Source: Arion vulgaris (taxonomy: Eukaryota; Mollusca; Gastropoda; Stylommatophora; Arionidae). From it: 64,000 nt of DNA. Position 1 is the stretch's first letter. Each line of letters starts with the position of its first letter. The stretch spans positions 71,088,366 to 71,152,365 of the forward strand of contig CM036758.1 of NCBI GenBank assembly GCA_020796225.1. Direction: 5' to 3'. The notes under the pieces are model-generated. The model worked only from the letters and a program-made list of their open reading frames with translations. It was not told the origin of the DNA and searched no databases. Shown one piece after another: positions 10,973-22,539 of this stretch. The translations under genes and the position numbers were made by a program.

Positions 10973-11139
10973 CTATTTGTCATATGGTCAGTCCTGGTAA
11001 GCATTCAAAGAGTTTTCGTTCTCCTTTGCGATTCTATGGCATGTGTGAGACATTTTCTTCTTCTGTGTTAAGCTCATTTGCCGTTCTAGGTCATCGAGCT
11101 GGTCACCAGAACAAAGTTTCATGTCTTCTCAAAGACTTG

Positions 11140-11330
11140 ACTTCCATCAATTCCGCAGTGACATGTACACAAGTTTTAAGATTTTCAATTCAGCCATGTG
11201 GACATTCATCCAAGACTGCAGAGCACATACTTCAAGACTGCTCCGAATATGATATACTGAGACAAACTCACCGATCTAGTGAAACAAACACAGGAAAGAA
11301 AACTGGTGGGAAATCTATGTAAGCTAGCTA
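11140..11330 (+). mobile_element. LINE C-terminal Cys/His fragment
   Basis: FSIQPCGHSSKTAEHILQDC and SEYDILRQTH are the end of a Jockey/CR1-like RT protein; the closest copy in this window is at 19.6 kb. Confidence 0.6.
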
Positions 11331-11955
11331 GACAGTGATGTTACAACAAGAGACAACGTTGAGTATGTAGACAATATCTCAAATGAACGAAAGGAAAGAA
11401 TAATGAGAAACCATCTATTTGTCTTTTACGGCTCACTGCCTGTCGAGACATGTTAATCGATTTCAGACCTCGAGCAGTTGCGATTTTTGGAGGATCTTCC
11501 AATAAATCTTCTGGGGATTTTTGGGGGGAAGTAATTTGACTGGTTTACAATTAACTTAGAGGAACAAAATGTATTCAATGTTCCCCACAGGTGTTAACCT
11601 ATTTTAGGAATATAACAAAATGTGTAGTGTGCAGGTTCTCTTCTGAGAATTTATGGGATATTTGTTCTTTCCTGTCGTCATTCTTCTTGCGATCGCTTTC
11701 TATGAATTCAGACGTAGTCAGGGCTCATGGTATGGCACTTTTGACTGATTTTTGCGCGAAAGCCTGCTATTCTTTTTTAATCAGTGTCCCCAGCTATACA
11801 TGGGTGATTTCTCCGACTTAGTAGATATATATGGAATCATTTTGTAAACGGAAGTGACGTACCATAGTGACGTCTTAATGTTTCTACATATATTCAAGTA
11901 CTGTTCTTGTGAGTTCGACTTTTACAGTTATTCATGATATCCATTATCTTATGCT
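11331..11955. other. No recognised feature
   Basis: Short ORFs only. A splice-acceptor-like ccccacag before an ORF at 11591 was noted but the peptide is unrecognised. Confidence 0.4.
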
Positions 11956-11959
11956 CTAC

Positions 11960-12560
11960 TGCTACATTCTTCTTCTTCTTCTCTTCCACCATTTACTTCT
12001 TTCTAGAAGTGTAGGAGGTGGGGAATGTAATGATCTTGTGTGTGCTGTGTGTTCTAACGCACTTTGTAAGCTATTAATTCATTTCTTATGGCTGTTCTTG
12101 ATGCCGTCGTTCCATCTTTTACGTGGTCTTACTCTTGCTGTGTACTCATACTTTTTCAGCGTGGATCTCTGTGGTAGTCGTTACCAGGGCCGCCCGTGTG
12201 GTGCGGGGTCTACAAGGGAAGCAAAGAACAGTATCACTGCAACCTAAAATACATGTCGTAAGAGGCGACTGATGTATGCCCTAGGCATGCTACCCTAGTA
12301 AATAAAAAGCAGTATAGAAATCAGATGTGCTGGCGTACTTGTAGACGCATAACTGGCGCAACGTACAATCGCTCTTAGGCTCAGATCACATACAAATCAC
12401 ACAGAGTGGTTGACAAGTGGTCGATATGGAGCGTTCGAAGAAGAAGATACTAGGGCATTCTTGTTAGATATCCAAACCATTTAATCTGTTTTTCTTTTAT
12501 GAATTGCAGAATTGGTTTCACATCGTCTTCTGATTTCTTCATTTCTAATTTCGTTACTCC
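11960..12560 (-). mobile_element. LINE RT tail (family 1), split by a family C SINE
   Basis: 11960-12190 and 12447-12560 align with the contiguous copy at 8318-8612 in the same orientation. The SINE sits between near-duplicates taccagggc and tactagggc. Confidence 0.7.
12192..12447 (+). mobile_element. SINE family C inside a LINE tail
   Basis: Head gcccgtgtggtgcggggtc, core gtcgtaagaggcgactgatg, gaagaagaag tail. Confidence 0.8.
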
Positions 12561-12769
12561 TGCAACCATTCTTATCCCCATGACAACCGTTATTCAAAGA
12601 TGGATAATACATTTATAATGTTAGAATAACTGTATCCTATAAATATCTAGGTCACACACAACTGAATATTGAATATTATCTTGTATTCTCCGAAAGGAAT
12701 TAATTCCGATTGTTCACGTTTGTTGGCTTATTCTGTGGCTCGCTGGTTAAACACAATTTTTACTCTGCC

Positions 12770-13160
12770 TCTCAGACATTTCGAATTTTGACATATTCGA
12801 AAAATCTCTGAGGGCCGCAGAGACGTGGTTTTACAGAAGAATGATGAGAATCACATGAACTGCTAAAATGACTAATGCTGAGGTGTTGATTGAGGTCAAG
12901 ACACATAGAAAGCTTATCATCAATATAAGAAAGAGTCAGTCATCATTTTTCGAGCATGTGATGAGGAAGGAAGGCTTAGAACACATTGTGACAACCGGTA
13001 AAATCGAGGGTAGACGAGACAGAGGAAGACAGAGAGAGAAAATTGTGGACAGCCAGACTACATGGCACGGTATAGCGTCAACATTTGAGATGATAGCAAA
13101 CATCAAAGACAGAGATTTGTGGAGATCCATGATCGCCTACGCCAGCCGGCACGGTACCTA
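12770..13160 (+). mobile_element. LINE RT tail (family 2)
   Basis: Frame 12868-13161 encodes SFFEHVMRKEGLEHIV, KIEGRRDRGRQREK and a Trp-rich end, the RT thumb-tail of RTE-type LINEs. The upstream part is frameshifted. Confidence 0.75.
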
Positions 13161-13250
13161 ATGATGTTGCCTTACAAGCTCTGAAATAACCAATAAAAGG
13201 CTCGTCCTTAGGTTGAAATGAGAGTGCCTCGGCTTAAAGAGACTTCAATC

Positions 13251-13503
13251 GCGCCCGAGTGGTTACCGGGGCCCAAATTTGGGGTAAAGAATAGAACCAC
13301 TGTTACCTGCCATGCATATCGTAAGAGCCGACTAAGGAGGTTTGTCTGAAATCGGATGCACGTGTCCTAAACGTGTAGAAGTCTATGCGTTTAGGAGCCT
13401 ACCAAACCAATGTGCAACGTATACACGTTCTTGGCAAAGATCAAACATATCACAAAGAGTGATTAAAATTGGTCGTAAAGAACGAACACAAAGAAGAAGA
13501 AGA
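13251..13503 (+). mobile_element. SINE family A, full length
   Basis: Complete unit with (GAA)n tail; imperfect flanking duplication agagacttcaatc / ggagactttaatc. Confidence 0.8.
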
Positions 13504-13611
13504 GGAGACTTTAATCACCTACATAACAAAGAAACTAAACACTCAATGTTACGAGATCGACCTATAATATTGCAATTCTTTAATTTGTTTTGCTTTGTAT
13601 TCCTCTACCAG

Positions 13612-13797
13612 GTTACAGCCAATCATCTACTACACAGGTTTCACATTTTGATTAAAGAGAATACTGTTAATCAAAATAGAATTGTGACGGCTGTAAGAAA
13701 TGTGATGTCAGAGTCGAATTTTGAATTAAAAATGAATACTCATCTGAACATGGACGAGGAAGGATTACTACTGGTAGATGACGATAGTCAAATATGA
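13612..13797 (+). CDS. Possible orphan terminal exon, unknown gene
   Basis: A pyrimidine-rich acceptor (tgtattcctctaccag) precedes a 61-codon open frame that starts VTANHLLHRFHIL and ends MDEEGLLLVDDDSQI before TGA. Composition is balanced and unlike the repeats around it. No domain was recognised and no partner exon was found in the window; it may equally be chance or an old repeat. Confidence 0.2.
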   Translation, partial: VTANHLLHRFHILIKENTVNQNRIVTAVRNVMSESNFELKMNTHLNMDEEGLLLVDDDSQI

Positions 13798-14045
13798 ATA
13801 GAAAGACGTTTGCTGGTATAATCACGTGATATTTTCTGGAATATGTGACCAGTTTGAAACTGGCAGAGTCACTGATATGATGAACCTTGGCCTCCGATAA
13901 CATACGGCTGGCGGGCTCAGGTAAAAAAATTATCGAAAATCAGACCACAACCCTCGCGTCAAAATCGCATTCGAGTGTTGTTGTACATAGACAATTCATT
14001 ATAAATATCAAACAACACGCTAAATCAATGTTATGTTACAAATTT

Positions 14046-14303
14046 GCCCGAGTGGTTACCGGGGCCCAAAAATGGGATGTAAAGAATAGAACCACTGTTA
14101 CCTGCCACGCATGTCGTAAGAGGCGACTAAAGAGGTTTGGCTGAAATCAGATGCATGTGTCCTAAACGTGTAGAAGTCAATGCGTTTAGGGGCCTACCAA
14201 ACCAATGTGCAACGTACACACGTTCTTGGCAAAGATCGATCAAACATATCACAAAGAGTGATTAAAATTGGTCGCAAAGAACGAACGCAAATAAGGAGAA
14301 GAT
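14046..14303 (+). mobile_element. SINE family A, full length
   Basis: Head, core and tail complete. Flanked by atgttacaaat (about 14033-14043 and 14305-14315). Confidence 0.85.
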
Positions 14304-14512
14304 GATGTTACAAATGAAGTTTAAAACTAAGAAATATCTGTATTATTAACATTTTTTATCAATAAATAACATTGAACGCAATGAATTGAGTAAAATTGCA
14401 AAAAAGCGTACAGTGTTCTATCGAACAGATTAAAAAACCAGCCGTCATTAAACCGGAATTGTCGATTTCCAGTCTGAGCTAGTCGGCCTTATGTTTCCGG
14501 AGGCTACGGATG

Positions 14513-14745
14513 AACACAGAATAGTACCACTCATGTTTTATCTCTCACCTGCGATTGTAAAGTCATCGATATAATGAGCACAGAATAGTACCACTCATGT
14601 TTTATCTCTCACCTGCAATTGTAAAGTCACTGATGCAATGAGCACAGAATAGTACCACTCATGTTTTCTCTCATACATGCGATTGTAAAGTCACCGATAT
14701 AATGAGCACAGAATAGTACCACTCATGTTCTCTCTTACCTGCGAT
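14513..14745. repeat. Minisatellite, about 64 bp x 4
   Basis: Units share cagaatagtaccactcatg and cacctgcgattgtaaagtca. The first 17 bp resemble the SINE core (gaatagaaccactgttacctgc), so it may be SINE-derived. Confidence 0.8.
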
Positions 14746-14865
14746 ATATTACTGCAACTTTTTAACATTTCTAAATTCATTGCTATGATGTATTGTTAAG
14801 TATTGCTTGCGATGTCTTGACAGACTTTTGAGTTAAATATATAGTCTCTTTTCTTCCGCTAAGAA

Positions 14866-15115
14866 AATGAAAATCGTGGCATATCCTTTACAGGAAGTAG
14901 CCATCAACCACAGTAAACGAGCCGTTGATTTCCTAGGCACCACTTATACGTTCATTAGTTTGCCATTGCTTTCTGAATGGTGAGGTCTACTATTACCTTT
15001 TGTAAAAATCCCACGGAAACGGATTTTTTTCCCAAACCTGCCCACCGTGGGTTTGAACCAGGTACGCTTGGGTTTGTGATCGAGCTCACTACTGCTAGAG
15101 CTAAAGACGCTCACA
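14866..15115 (-). mobile_element. SINE family F (tRNA-headed)
   Basis: B-box complement gggtttgaaccaggtacgc (near 15050) and the conserved atcgtggcatatcctttaca 3' end; matches 53.4 and 48.0 kb. Confidence 0.8.
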
Positions 15116-15490
15116 ACCTCTGTATTATAACAACCTCTTCCAACCTCTATTACAACCTCTTCCTATATATCTCTGTATAAATCACTATTTATGATGTGTG
15201 TGTGTGTGTGATTTCAGCCATTTGAGCGTGAGTACGGGACATTTTTTAGATATCTGCTCATTTCGTGAGTCAATGCCAGGGCTCATTGCGGCGCCACCCC
15301 GGTACTCTTTTTATGCAACCAAGGCTTGTCCTGCCTTACATTATAACAGCACATTATATTACGTTTTTAAAATTTAGTTTATTTAATGTTAATTTGTTTT
15401 ATGTTTATCTAAACAAAACATAATCTAGCACAATTATTTTGTTGTTGTTTAACAACAGGGTAATAATTTGTCAGCGTTATACATGTTATC
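15116..15490. other. No recognised feature apart from a short (TG)n
   Basis: AT-rich; (TG)n at about 15198-15210. Confidence 0.5.
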
Positions 15491-15650
15491 ACTGATATAG
15501 ATAATATTTAGTCGTTGATATAGATAATATTTAGTCATTGATATAGATAATATTTAGTCATTGATATAGATAATATTTAGTCATTGATATAGATAATATT
15601 TAGTCACTGATAGAGATAATATTTAGTCACTGATAGAGATTCTGACGTAG

Positions 15651-15770
15651 CAGAATCATGTGAAAGAGCAAAGATAACAATCACACAAGCCACCAGAACA
15701 GCGCAAGACAAAACAGAAAACCACGACACTGGGCAACAAATCCGTAGCAGTGTGACAACAAAAAGAAGAA
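15651..15770 (+). mobile_element. LINE 3' end (family 3) in the minisatellite
   Basis: aagacaaaacagaaaaccac and gtagcagtgtgacaacaaaa match the 3' end of the LINE tail at 60.85 kb, ending in (GAA)n. Confidence 0.7.
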
Positions 15771-15920
15771 GAAGAGATAATATTTAGTCATTGATATAGA
15801 TAATATTTAGTCATTGATATAGATAATATTTAGTCATTGATATAATATTTTTAGTCATTGATATAGATAATATTTAGTCATTGATATAGATAATATTTAG
15901 TCATTGATATAGATAATATT

Positions 15921-16278
15921 TAACTTGTCTGCGAAAAATCTTACGCGTGTACTGGCCGACTACTATCTCGAACCAAGAATTGCTTGCACGATGCCAACAA
16001 GAGAATATGGGCACTATCATCCGAAGACGACGCTGGAGATGGATTGGACATGTGATGCGCATGGAGACTGGCTCGAAAACTGCACTGAGATGGACTCCAG
16101 AGGGTAGGCGAAAGCGTGGAAGACCCAAGACGACCTGGAGGAGAACGATAGAGCAAGAACTGAAGGAAATGAATCATAGCTGGAACACAATACAGAGGAA
16201 GGCCATGTACAGGGAAGAATGGTGTGCGTTTGTTGCTGCCCTAAACGTCAAGGGCGTAACAGGCTAAAGAAGAAAAAG
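15921..16278 (+). mobile_element. LINE RT tail (family 4) in the minisatellite
   Basis: Frame 15947-16267 reads RRRRWRWIGHVMRMETGSKT and GRRKRGRPKTTWRRTIEQEL, the RTE-type RT C-terminal tail, complete to its stop and followed by gaagaaaaag. Confidence 0.85.
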
Positions 16279-16389
16279 ATAGATAATATTTAGTCACTGA
16301 TATAGATAATATTTAGTAATTGATATAGATAATATTTAGTCATTGATATAGATAATATTTAGTCAGTAATATACATTAGATATGCCAGC

Positions 16390-16812
16390 GAGAGTTGGAA
16401 AATGACTAAAGATATAGAAAGCAAGTTGAATGCATTTTAAAATAGATGTCTGCGAAAAATAATGAATATAAAATGGAACGAATTCAGGAGAAGTGATGAA
16501 ATCAGAAACATGTCTGGTCAACCACTAGTGACAACTGTTATAAGAGAGAGAAGATGGAGATATATTGGACACACCTTGAGGAGAAATGATCAACGAATAT
16601 CAAAGCAGGCATTGAAGTGGGATGCAAAGGGTTCAAGAAAGAGAGGTCAACCTAAGGAGACACTGAAACGAACTTTGCTGAGAGAGGCAAGAGGTATTGG
16701 TCTCAGTTCCATGGATGAGATTGAGCGAGTTGCCCAGGATAGAGCGGTTTGGAGAAGTTACTTGCAGGCCCCATGTAACGTATAACAGTTCGAGAGGAAT
16801 TATTATTATTAT
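16390..16812 (+). mobile_element. LINE RT tail (family 5) with (ATT)n
   Basis: Frame 16462-16785: RERRWRYIGHTLRRNDQRIS, KRGQPKETLKRTLLREARGI, then a stop and (att)n. The same family occurs in reverse at 30.7, 52.3 and 58.6 kb and in + at 57.5 kb. Confidence 0.85.
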
Positions 16813-16985
16813 ATACATTAAGGAATGCCTAGACAGACCTGGAGAAGAGAGCAGGAGGCTGATAGTAAAAGGATAGGTAAAACATGGAAAGAATTGGAAG
16901 GAATGGCAAGAGAGAGGAAGAGCTGGAATAAGTTTGTTGAAGACCTGTGCTCCGCTGGGAGTTGAAAGGTAAAGAAGAAGACGGA
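16813..16985 (+). mobile_element. LINE 3' end (family 6)
   Basis: ggaaagaattggaaggaatgg and tttgttgaagacctgtgctc recur at 31.3, 39.3 and 61.5 kb and end in (GAA)n. Confidence 0.75.
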
Positions 16986-17164
16986 GAATATACATGAACT
17001 GTGTGTAACTAATTGTTTATGACAATAATAACAATAAACATATGAACAACAATTACTCATTTTTGTGCAGCTTTAAAGTGTTTACTACTGTTTGTTATCT
17101 CACTGTGATTCAATTTGATTTATTTCACGACTACGCCACTGGTTACAACTGAAAAAGGGTATAA

Positions 17165-17345
17165 AGACGAAGGGTTGTCCGCTCTGTCGTTACCGCGAAC
17201 ACCCGCATGCCCCGGACAGTAGATCCACGCAGGTATTTCTGGGAGTTGGAAACTTCTATAGACAACATCTACTCATACCGCAACATGCTATTCTGGATCT
17301 TTTAAAGCATTTTCTGAGATGGACTGTCGTCTCATAACGGTTTAC
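17165..17345 (-). mobile_element. LINE RNase H fragment
   Basis: Reverse match to the 37.4-kb fragment: cgcatgccccggacagtaga encodes, on the minus strand, the STVRGMRVFAV-like end of the RNase H segment. Confidence 0.55.
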
Positions 17346-17571
17346 TGGAGTTCCTTGTTCTTTATATATAGTTATAATTATATTTATTTCTCATGAACAC
17401 TTGATTGTTCCAAATTTGTATTTATTTATTCTTGTATATGCAGTTTGTTACTTGTAACTTCTTTATTTATGTTTTATATTTCGGAAATCTTGCAACTAGT
17501 TTTCTTCTAATAAAATATTTGTGTTAAACCTGAAATCAGATGATAGTAAAAGTAAGTAAAGTAAAGAAACC

Positions 17572-17785
17572 CTTATTATACCATTGTATCGGGTTTTACA
17601 CCATATGGCTCAGTCCCTCTCTGCAGAAATGGAACGCCACCTGTCGATGGTATTACACAAAGTACGAACGACAGCAACAATCCTAGGAGTATATGAACAG
17701 AACGGCGCGGTCCAGATTCGAACCCACGACTTTCGGAAGGCAAAGCAAGGGTTTAACCGCTGAGCATCATATACCTCCTATAACT
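17572..17785 (-). mobile_element. SINE family E (tRNA-headed)
   Basis: Reverse copy with gattcgaacccacgac (B box) and the A-box side running into the minisatellite. Confidence 0.7.
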
Positions 17786-18486
17786 ACGTGAAGGCAAAGC
17801 AAGGGTTTAACCGCTTAGCATCATATACCTCCTATAACTACGTGAAGGCAAAGCAAGGGTTAACCGCTTGAGCATCATAACCTCCTATAACTACGTGAAG
17901 GCAAAGCAAGGGTTTAACCGCTTAGCATCATATACCTCCTATAACTACGTGAAGGCAAAGCAAGGGTTTAACCGCTTAGCATCATATACCTCCTATAACT
18001 ACGTGAAGGCAAAGCAAGGGTTTAACCGCTTAGCATCATATACCTCCTATAACTACGTGAAGGCAAAGCAAGGGTTTAACCGCTTAGCATCATACACCTC
18101 CTATAACTACGTGAAGGCAAAGCAAGGGTTTAACCGCTTAGCATCATATACCTCCTATAACTACGTGAAGGCAAAGCAAGGGTTTAACCGCTTAGCATCA
18201 TATACCTCCTATAACTACGTGAAGGCAAAGCAAGGGTTTAACCGCTTAGCATCATATACCTCCTATAACTACGTGAAGGCAAAGTAAGGGTTTAACCGTT
18301 AGCATCATACACCTCCTATAATACGTGAAGGCAAAGCAGGTTTAAGCTTAGCATCATATACCTCCTATAACTACGTGAAGGCAAAGTAAGGGTTTAACCG
18401 CTTAGCATCATATACCTCCTATAACTACGTGAAGGCAAAGCAAGGGTTTAACCGCTTAGCATCATATACCTCCTATAACTACGTGT
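17730..18486. repeat. Minisatellite, 54 bp x about 14
   Basis: Unit aaggcaaagcaagggtttaa, then ccgcttagcatcatatacctcctataactacgtg. The first part is the tRNA-like head of the adjoining family E SINE. Because 54 is divisible by 3, units translate as an 18-residue repeat, which explains a 139-codon ORF at 17868-18287. Confidence 0.95.
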
Positions 18487-18545
18487 ATACACTAGTAGTA
18501 GATCAGACGGAAGATCGAGACATAGAAACATGTGGATAGATAATT

Positions 18546-19099
18546 GAATCATTGATCGCCCGAGTGGTTACCGGGGCCCAAATTGGGGTGTAAAGAATAG
18601 AACCACTGCTTGGCTGAAATCGGATGCACATGTCCTAAACGTGTAGAATTCTATGCGTTTAGGGCCTACCAAACCAATATGCAACGTATACACGTTCTTG
18701 GCAAAGATCAAACATATCACAAAGAGTGATTTAAATTGGTCGTAAAGAACGAACGCAAAGAAGAAGAAAGAAGAAGAACCACTGTTACCCGCCACGCATG
18801 TCGTAAGAGGCGGATAAGGAGGTTGGGCGTGGGGCTAGCTACCCCACACCGTAAAAACACTAGATGGCTACAAAACGGAGAGCGAACCGAGTAAAAGCTG
18901 GCTGAAACCGGACACATCGCCGAAGGATAAGCACCAGAGCTCCAAATGGTGCTGAAGATGTGACGAACCAGAGCCAATATAAACTACATACAATGTGTAC
19001 CACCAAAGCTAAGGCTGCATGAATCGATTACACGAATGATTTATGAGGAAATATGGTACATCAGTCTAAGCGGTGATCGTGAGAGAGAGAATCATTGAT
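18546..19099 (+). mobile_element. SINE family B with a nested A-tail unit
   Basis: Bounded by gaatcattgat at 18546-18556 and 19089-19099. Head and start of core, then the insertion at 18609-18774, then the B tail and (GA)n. Confidence 0.85.
18609..18774 (+). mobile_element. Free-standing A-tail unit, 166 bp, inside family B
   Basis: Starts cttggctgaaatcgg, ends (GAA)n. Duplication agaaccactg at 18599-18608 and 18775-18784. Confidence 0.88.
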
Positions 19100-19406
19100 A
19101 AAGCATGCATGTGTAAAAATATGTGAATCCAGACAGACCATTGTTTTAGTTACTGCCATGACCTCCATAATGGACCATAGTTAGACTACTTGTAGTGACG
19201 ACAAAATCACACTGCCTTCCATCACAATACACTTCAACCTGAACAACAAAAGCTTCCAGTCACAGAAAGCAACGTAACAAACACGGGACTCAATAGCGAC
19301 CACTTGGTTTTCTTGTCTGCATTCTCTATTCAGTCTGACACATACTGAAAAATATGTATTGTTCCCTGCAGGTACTCGTTGTACCCATTCACTGTCAGCA
19401 AACGTT

Positions 19407-19578
19407 CAGGGCCGTGCCGTGCTATGATACAGAAAGGTGGCAGCATCAGGCGTCACCGCGAGGGGCGAGGGGAGGCATAAGCAGCACTCAAATTGAAGGT
19501 TATTTTAAGAAAAAAACATTTAATGGGCGGCATTTCGAAGACTTGCATCATACTGAGAAAATATACCGCACGGACCTG
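19407..19578. mobile_element. hAT-like MITE
   Basis: Left end CAGGGCCGTGCCG, right end (inverted) CAGGTCCGTGCGG. Interior shares ggcataagcagc and gggcggcatttcgaagactt with 20917-21351. No clear 8-bp duplication. Confidence 0.5.
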
Positions 19579-19579
19579 T

Positions 19580-19850
19580 CCGCAGCCACATCTATACACA
19601 ATTCAAGATTAGCTATTCAGCCATGTGTACATGTGGACAGGCACATCAGACTGCAGAGCACATACTTCAAGACTGTCCTGAATATGATATACTGAGGCAA
19701 ACTCATTGGCCTAGCGAAACAACACTTGGCATAAAACTACACGGACCTCTGTGTGAGCTACAAAAGACAGGGAAGTTTATACAAGAGACAACATTGAATA
19801 TATAGACAATATTTCAAGCGAACGATACGAAGGAAGGATTACATTTATAA
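19580..19850 (+). mobile_element. LINE C-terminal Cys/His fragment
   Basis: MCTCGQAHQTAEHILQDCPE and YDILRQTHWPSET, close to the fragment at 11.2 kb; one frameshift upstream. Confidence 0.7.
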
Positions 19851-19910
19851 ACCATTAGAAAAAAGATATATGTTGTATAAACAATGTTTCCAATATAAAT
19901 CATTGTACCA

Positions 19911-19941
<31 letters not shown>

Positions 19942-20024
19942 CTTAAAGCAAAAATAATAACAAATGAAGAGGTTTCAAAATGAAAAAACTCTGCGTCATT
20001 GGAAACTTTTATTTTAACAAAAAA

Positions 20025-20310
20025 AAAAAAAAAAGATCAAAGATGGAGATGGATTAGGCATGTGTGTCGTATGTCAGTAAGGACATTTACTTTGGCAACG
20101 CTTCAATGGACAGCGGATGAGAAAAGACCTGGACGTCAAGACAGAACAGAGAAAAACAGGAGAGAAATAATTCAAATAGTGTGGTCCGATAGTTAAATGA
20201 TTGGAATAATGGTGGCAGATCGACCACAGTGGGAATCCCTTGTGGAATCCCTATTGTGTCAAACGGGACAAGAAGAGGATACAGATATACAATTTTCCAT
20301 TAAGAAAGAA
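20025..20310 (+). mobile_element. LINE RT tail
   Basis: QRWRWIRHVCRMSVRTFTLA then DRPQWESLVESLLCQTG, an RT tail preceded by an A-run. One internal stop. Confidence 0.65.
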
Positions 20311-20449
20311 CAGCCAAAATTATTTTGTTGTATACTTTTCCTTATACCTGCTCGTTTCCATCTTCTATACCTCTTACCTTGCTGTTGGTAATACACATTT
20401 CTTAAATAAATAAATTACCAAACGCTAAAGTAGGCGTGAGAATTCAAAT

Positions 20450-20910
20450 ACATTGGAAGTATCTTCACATCTGATAGTAGACGGCAGAGAGATCAAAATT
20501 AGAATTCAGCAAGCCAACAACATTACATACCAACTTACCCTAATCTTGAAACACCCAGCAACTCCAGTAGAGACTAAAAGACAGATTATAAATGCAATCT
20601 TCATAGCAACACTGTGCTGCCAGTGCTAAACATGCACACTAACAAAAGAACAAGAAAGGAAAATTATCACCTGTGAAATGAGATGCTTGAGGAAAGCAGT
20701 AAATAAACAAGAAGAGACCATATAAGAAATGAGGAAATTAGAACAGTCAGAACAACACCTGCTATTAGATTTATTGAAAAACGGAGACTCAAATGGTTTG
20801 GACAATTGGTGAGAATGAACCCGAATACACCAGGTGCAAGAGCGTGCAATCTGAAAATGGAATCATCAAGAGGAAGGGGCAGGCCAAGAAAAAAGTTGGA
20901 TTGGTAGAGT
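20450..20910 (+). mobile_element. LINE RT tail (family 3-like)
   Basis: Broken frames: CEMRCLRKA, then IKWFGQLVRMN and a GRGRPRKK-like basic stretch; resembles 40.9-41.3 kb. Confidence 0.6.
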
Positions 20911-20916
20911 TACAGA

Positions 20917-21351
20917 CAGGGCCATGCCACAGAGAGGAGGTGCCGTAAGGTGGCGGGGGCATAAGCAGCGAAATAAAATTGAAGTTTATTTTAAAGAAAA
21001 AACATTTAAGGGCGGCATTTCGAAGACTTAGAGAGCCGCTGTAGCGTAGTTGTTAGTGAACTCGCTTCGCAAGGCTGGTGGTCTGGGTTCAGCTCCGCAA
21101 TGTGCTTGGAATTTTCGCGACGGTTCTCAGGTCGACCCAGCCTCAACTGGGTACCAGACATGCTCTGGGAAAGTAAAGGTGGCCGGCGTGATGCTGACCA
21201 CATCACCCAACGTGTGCCGACGGTAAATGAAAAATACAGACCTAACACTGTATTGAGCTATATACCACGAGGTATGAAAGGGTTCCTTTACTTTTTTTAC
21301 TTTTATTTCGAAGACTTGCATCATACTGAGAAAATATACCGCACGGCTCTG
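20917..21351. mobile_element. hAT-like MITE carrying a family D SINE
   Basis: Left end CAGGGCCATGCC, right end (inverted) CAGAGCCGTGCGG; interior matches the copy at 19.4 kb apart from the SINE. Confidence 0.55.
21030..21304 (+). mobile_element. SINE family D (tRNA-headed), 275 bp
   Basis: tRNA-like head with A box tgtagcgtagttgttagtg and B box GGGTTCAGCTCC. Perfect 13-bp duplication atttcgaagactt at 21017-21029 and 21305-21317. Confidence 0.9.
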
Positions 21352-22539
21352 GAAACGTTTTAATGTGTGATATACTTTGTGAACCTCTTAACTATATCTC
21401 CCCCTTGGGTGTAAACAATGGACGTGAGTCTTTTGTTTCCCCCATGGTATCCTTGCATGCCACCTGGCTTACTAGCGTTATAAGCCAACGTTAGCAGCTT
21501 CATTCGGTGTCATTCTGTCAACAAATGTGCGGGTCCATATTGGAGTTATACTTTTGTTTTGTTCCTGCCACCTTTAGTCTGTATAAATTATTTCAAGCTC
21601 AAACATTGCAATGTTGAAAAATTATTTATGATTTTCCGCAAAAAGTTATTTTTATTTGTGATGTTGTTATGCATTTATATAATAATAAAAATATTCATTT
21701 CTTAGGCTGATAGACAGTGCGTGCCTAGGATTTAAAGATATATCAAACAAACATTAAAGCCAAACACAAATACCTTGGTATCGTTAGTAATGTCTAAACT
21801 ATCCACATAGAGTAAGTAGGAAAGTATGTAAAATATAGACATTCAATTGGTTTCATTAGATTTGACCAACATTGCATGCATGCAATAAAGGAAACCCACA
21901 AACACTCCATCACATATTATATATATAGCAAGCTGGTCCTGAAAACAAATTGCCTAAATACCGACTGTTTGGACGGAAAAGCCAAGAGGTTTAGAAACAA
22001 TGAAAGGATTATTGACACTGATTGATTTCTAATATAATGGCGTGGACATGGAGAATGATGCAAACATTGATGGTATACTATAGTGTACTAAGTGTATGAA
22101 CAAATCTTGTATAAATAGGCAGCTGAAGCTGTCGTCTTGGGAACCAACTAAAACTCTGCAAGCTCGAATGTGCGTCGGAATTTGGTGTACTATCATAGTG
22201 TCGCGACGAGCGTCTACTTTATAAGATTTTCTAACACATATTGATTTAAACTTGTTTTAGCAACTCACAAGACAATCGATTTTTTTCTACTTGTTACTCG
22301 GAGAAGCGTCCGTAATAGTGTTAGGAAATCAATCAGTAGCCCGCATTTTGTCGATTTTCAATTCACTTCCGTACTCACGCACGCCGACTCACACTGGTCG
22401 GTCGGTACTCATTCTGAGTCATACTGTGATTAATTGTGTCATATTCTTACAATACAATTGAAAATCTAGCATTGAAATTCTACATATTTATATTAACATT
22501 TTAAAGTCTTATATCTTGAGCAACGTGAGCCGATCGAAA
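21352..22539. other. Upstream flank of calsyntenin, no repeat recognised
   Basis: About 1.2 kb without recognised transposons, unusual for this window, immediately 5' of the promoter. It may hold distal regulatory sequence; no specific element was identified. Confidence 0.4.

Larger units (their letters stand above)
15491..16375. repeat. 23-bp minisatellite interrupted by two LINE tails
   Basis: Unit gatatagataatatttagtc+att. Present at 15491-15650, 15771-15920 and 16279-16375; the gaps hold two different LINE 3' ends in the same orientation. Confidence 0.9.

Noticed and set aside
11591..11821. Exon-like ORF after ccccacag
   Set aside because: 76 codons of unrecognised, Cys/Phe/Ser-rich peptide, no donor, no supporting neighbour.
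17868..18287. 139-codon ORF with perfect 18-residue repeats
   Set aside because: It is the 54-bp minisatellite read in one of its frames; the unit length being a multiple of 3 keeps the frame open. No start context or signal of coding use.
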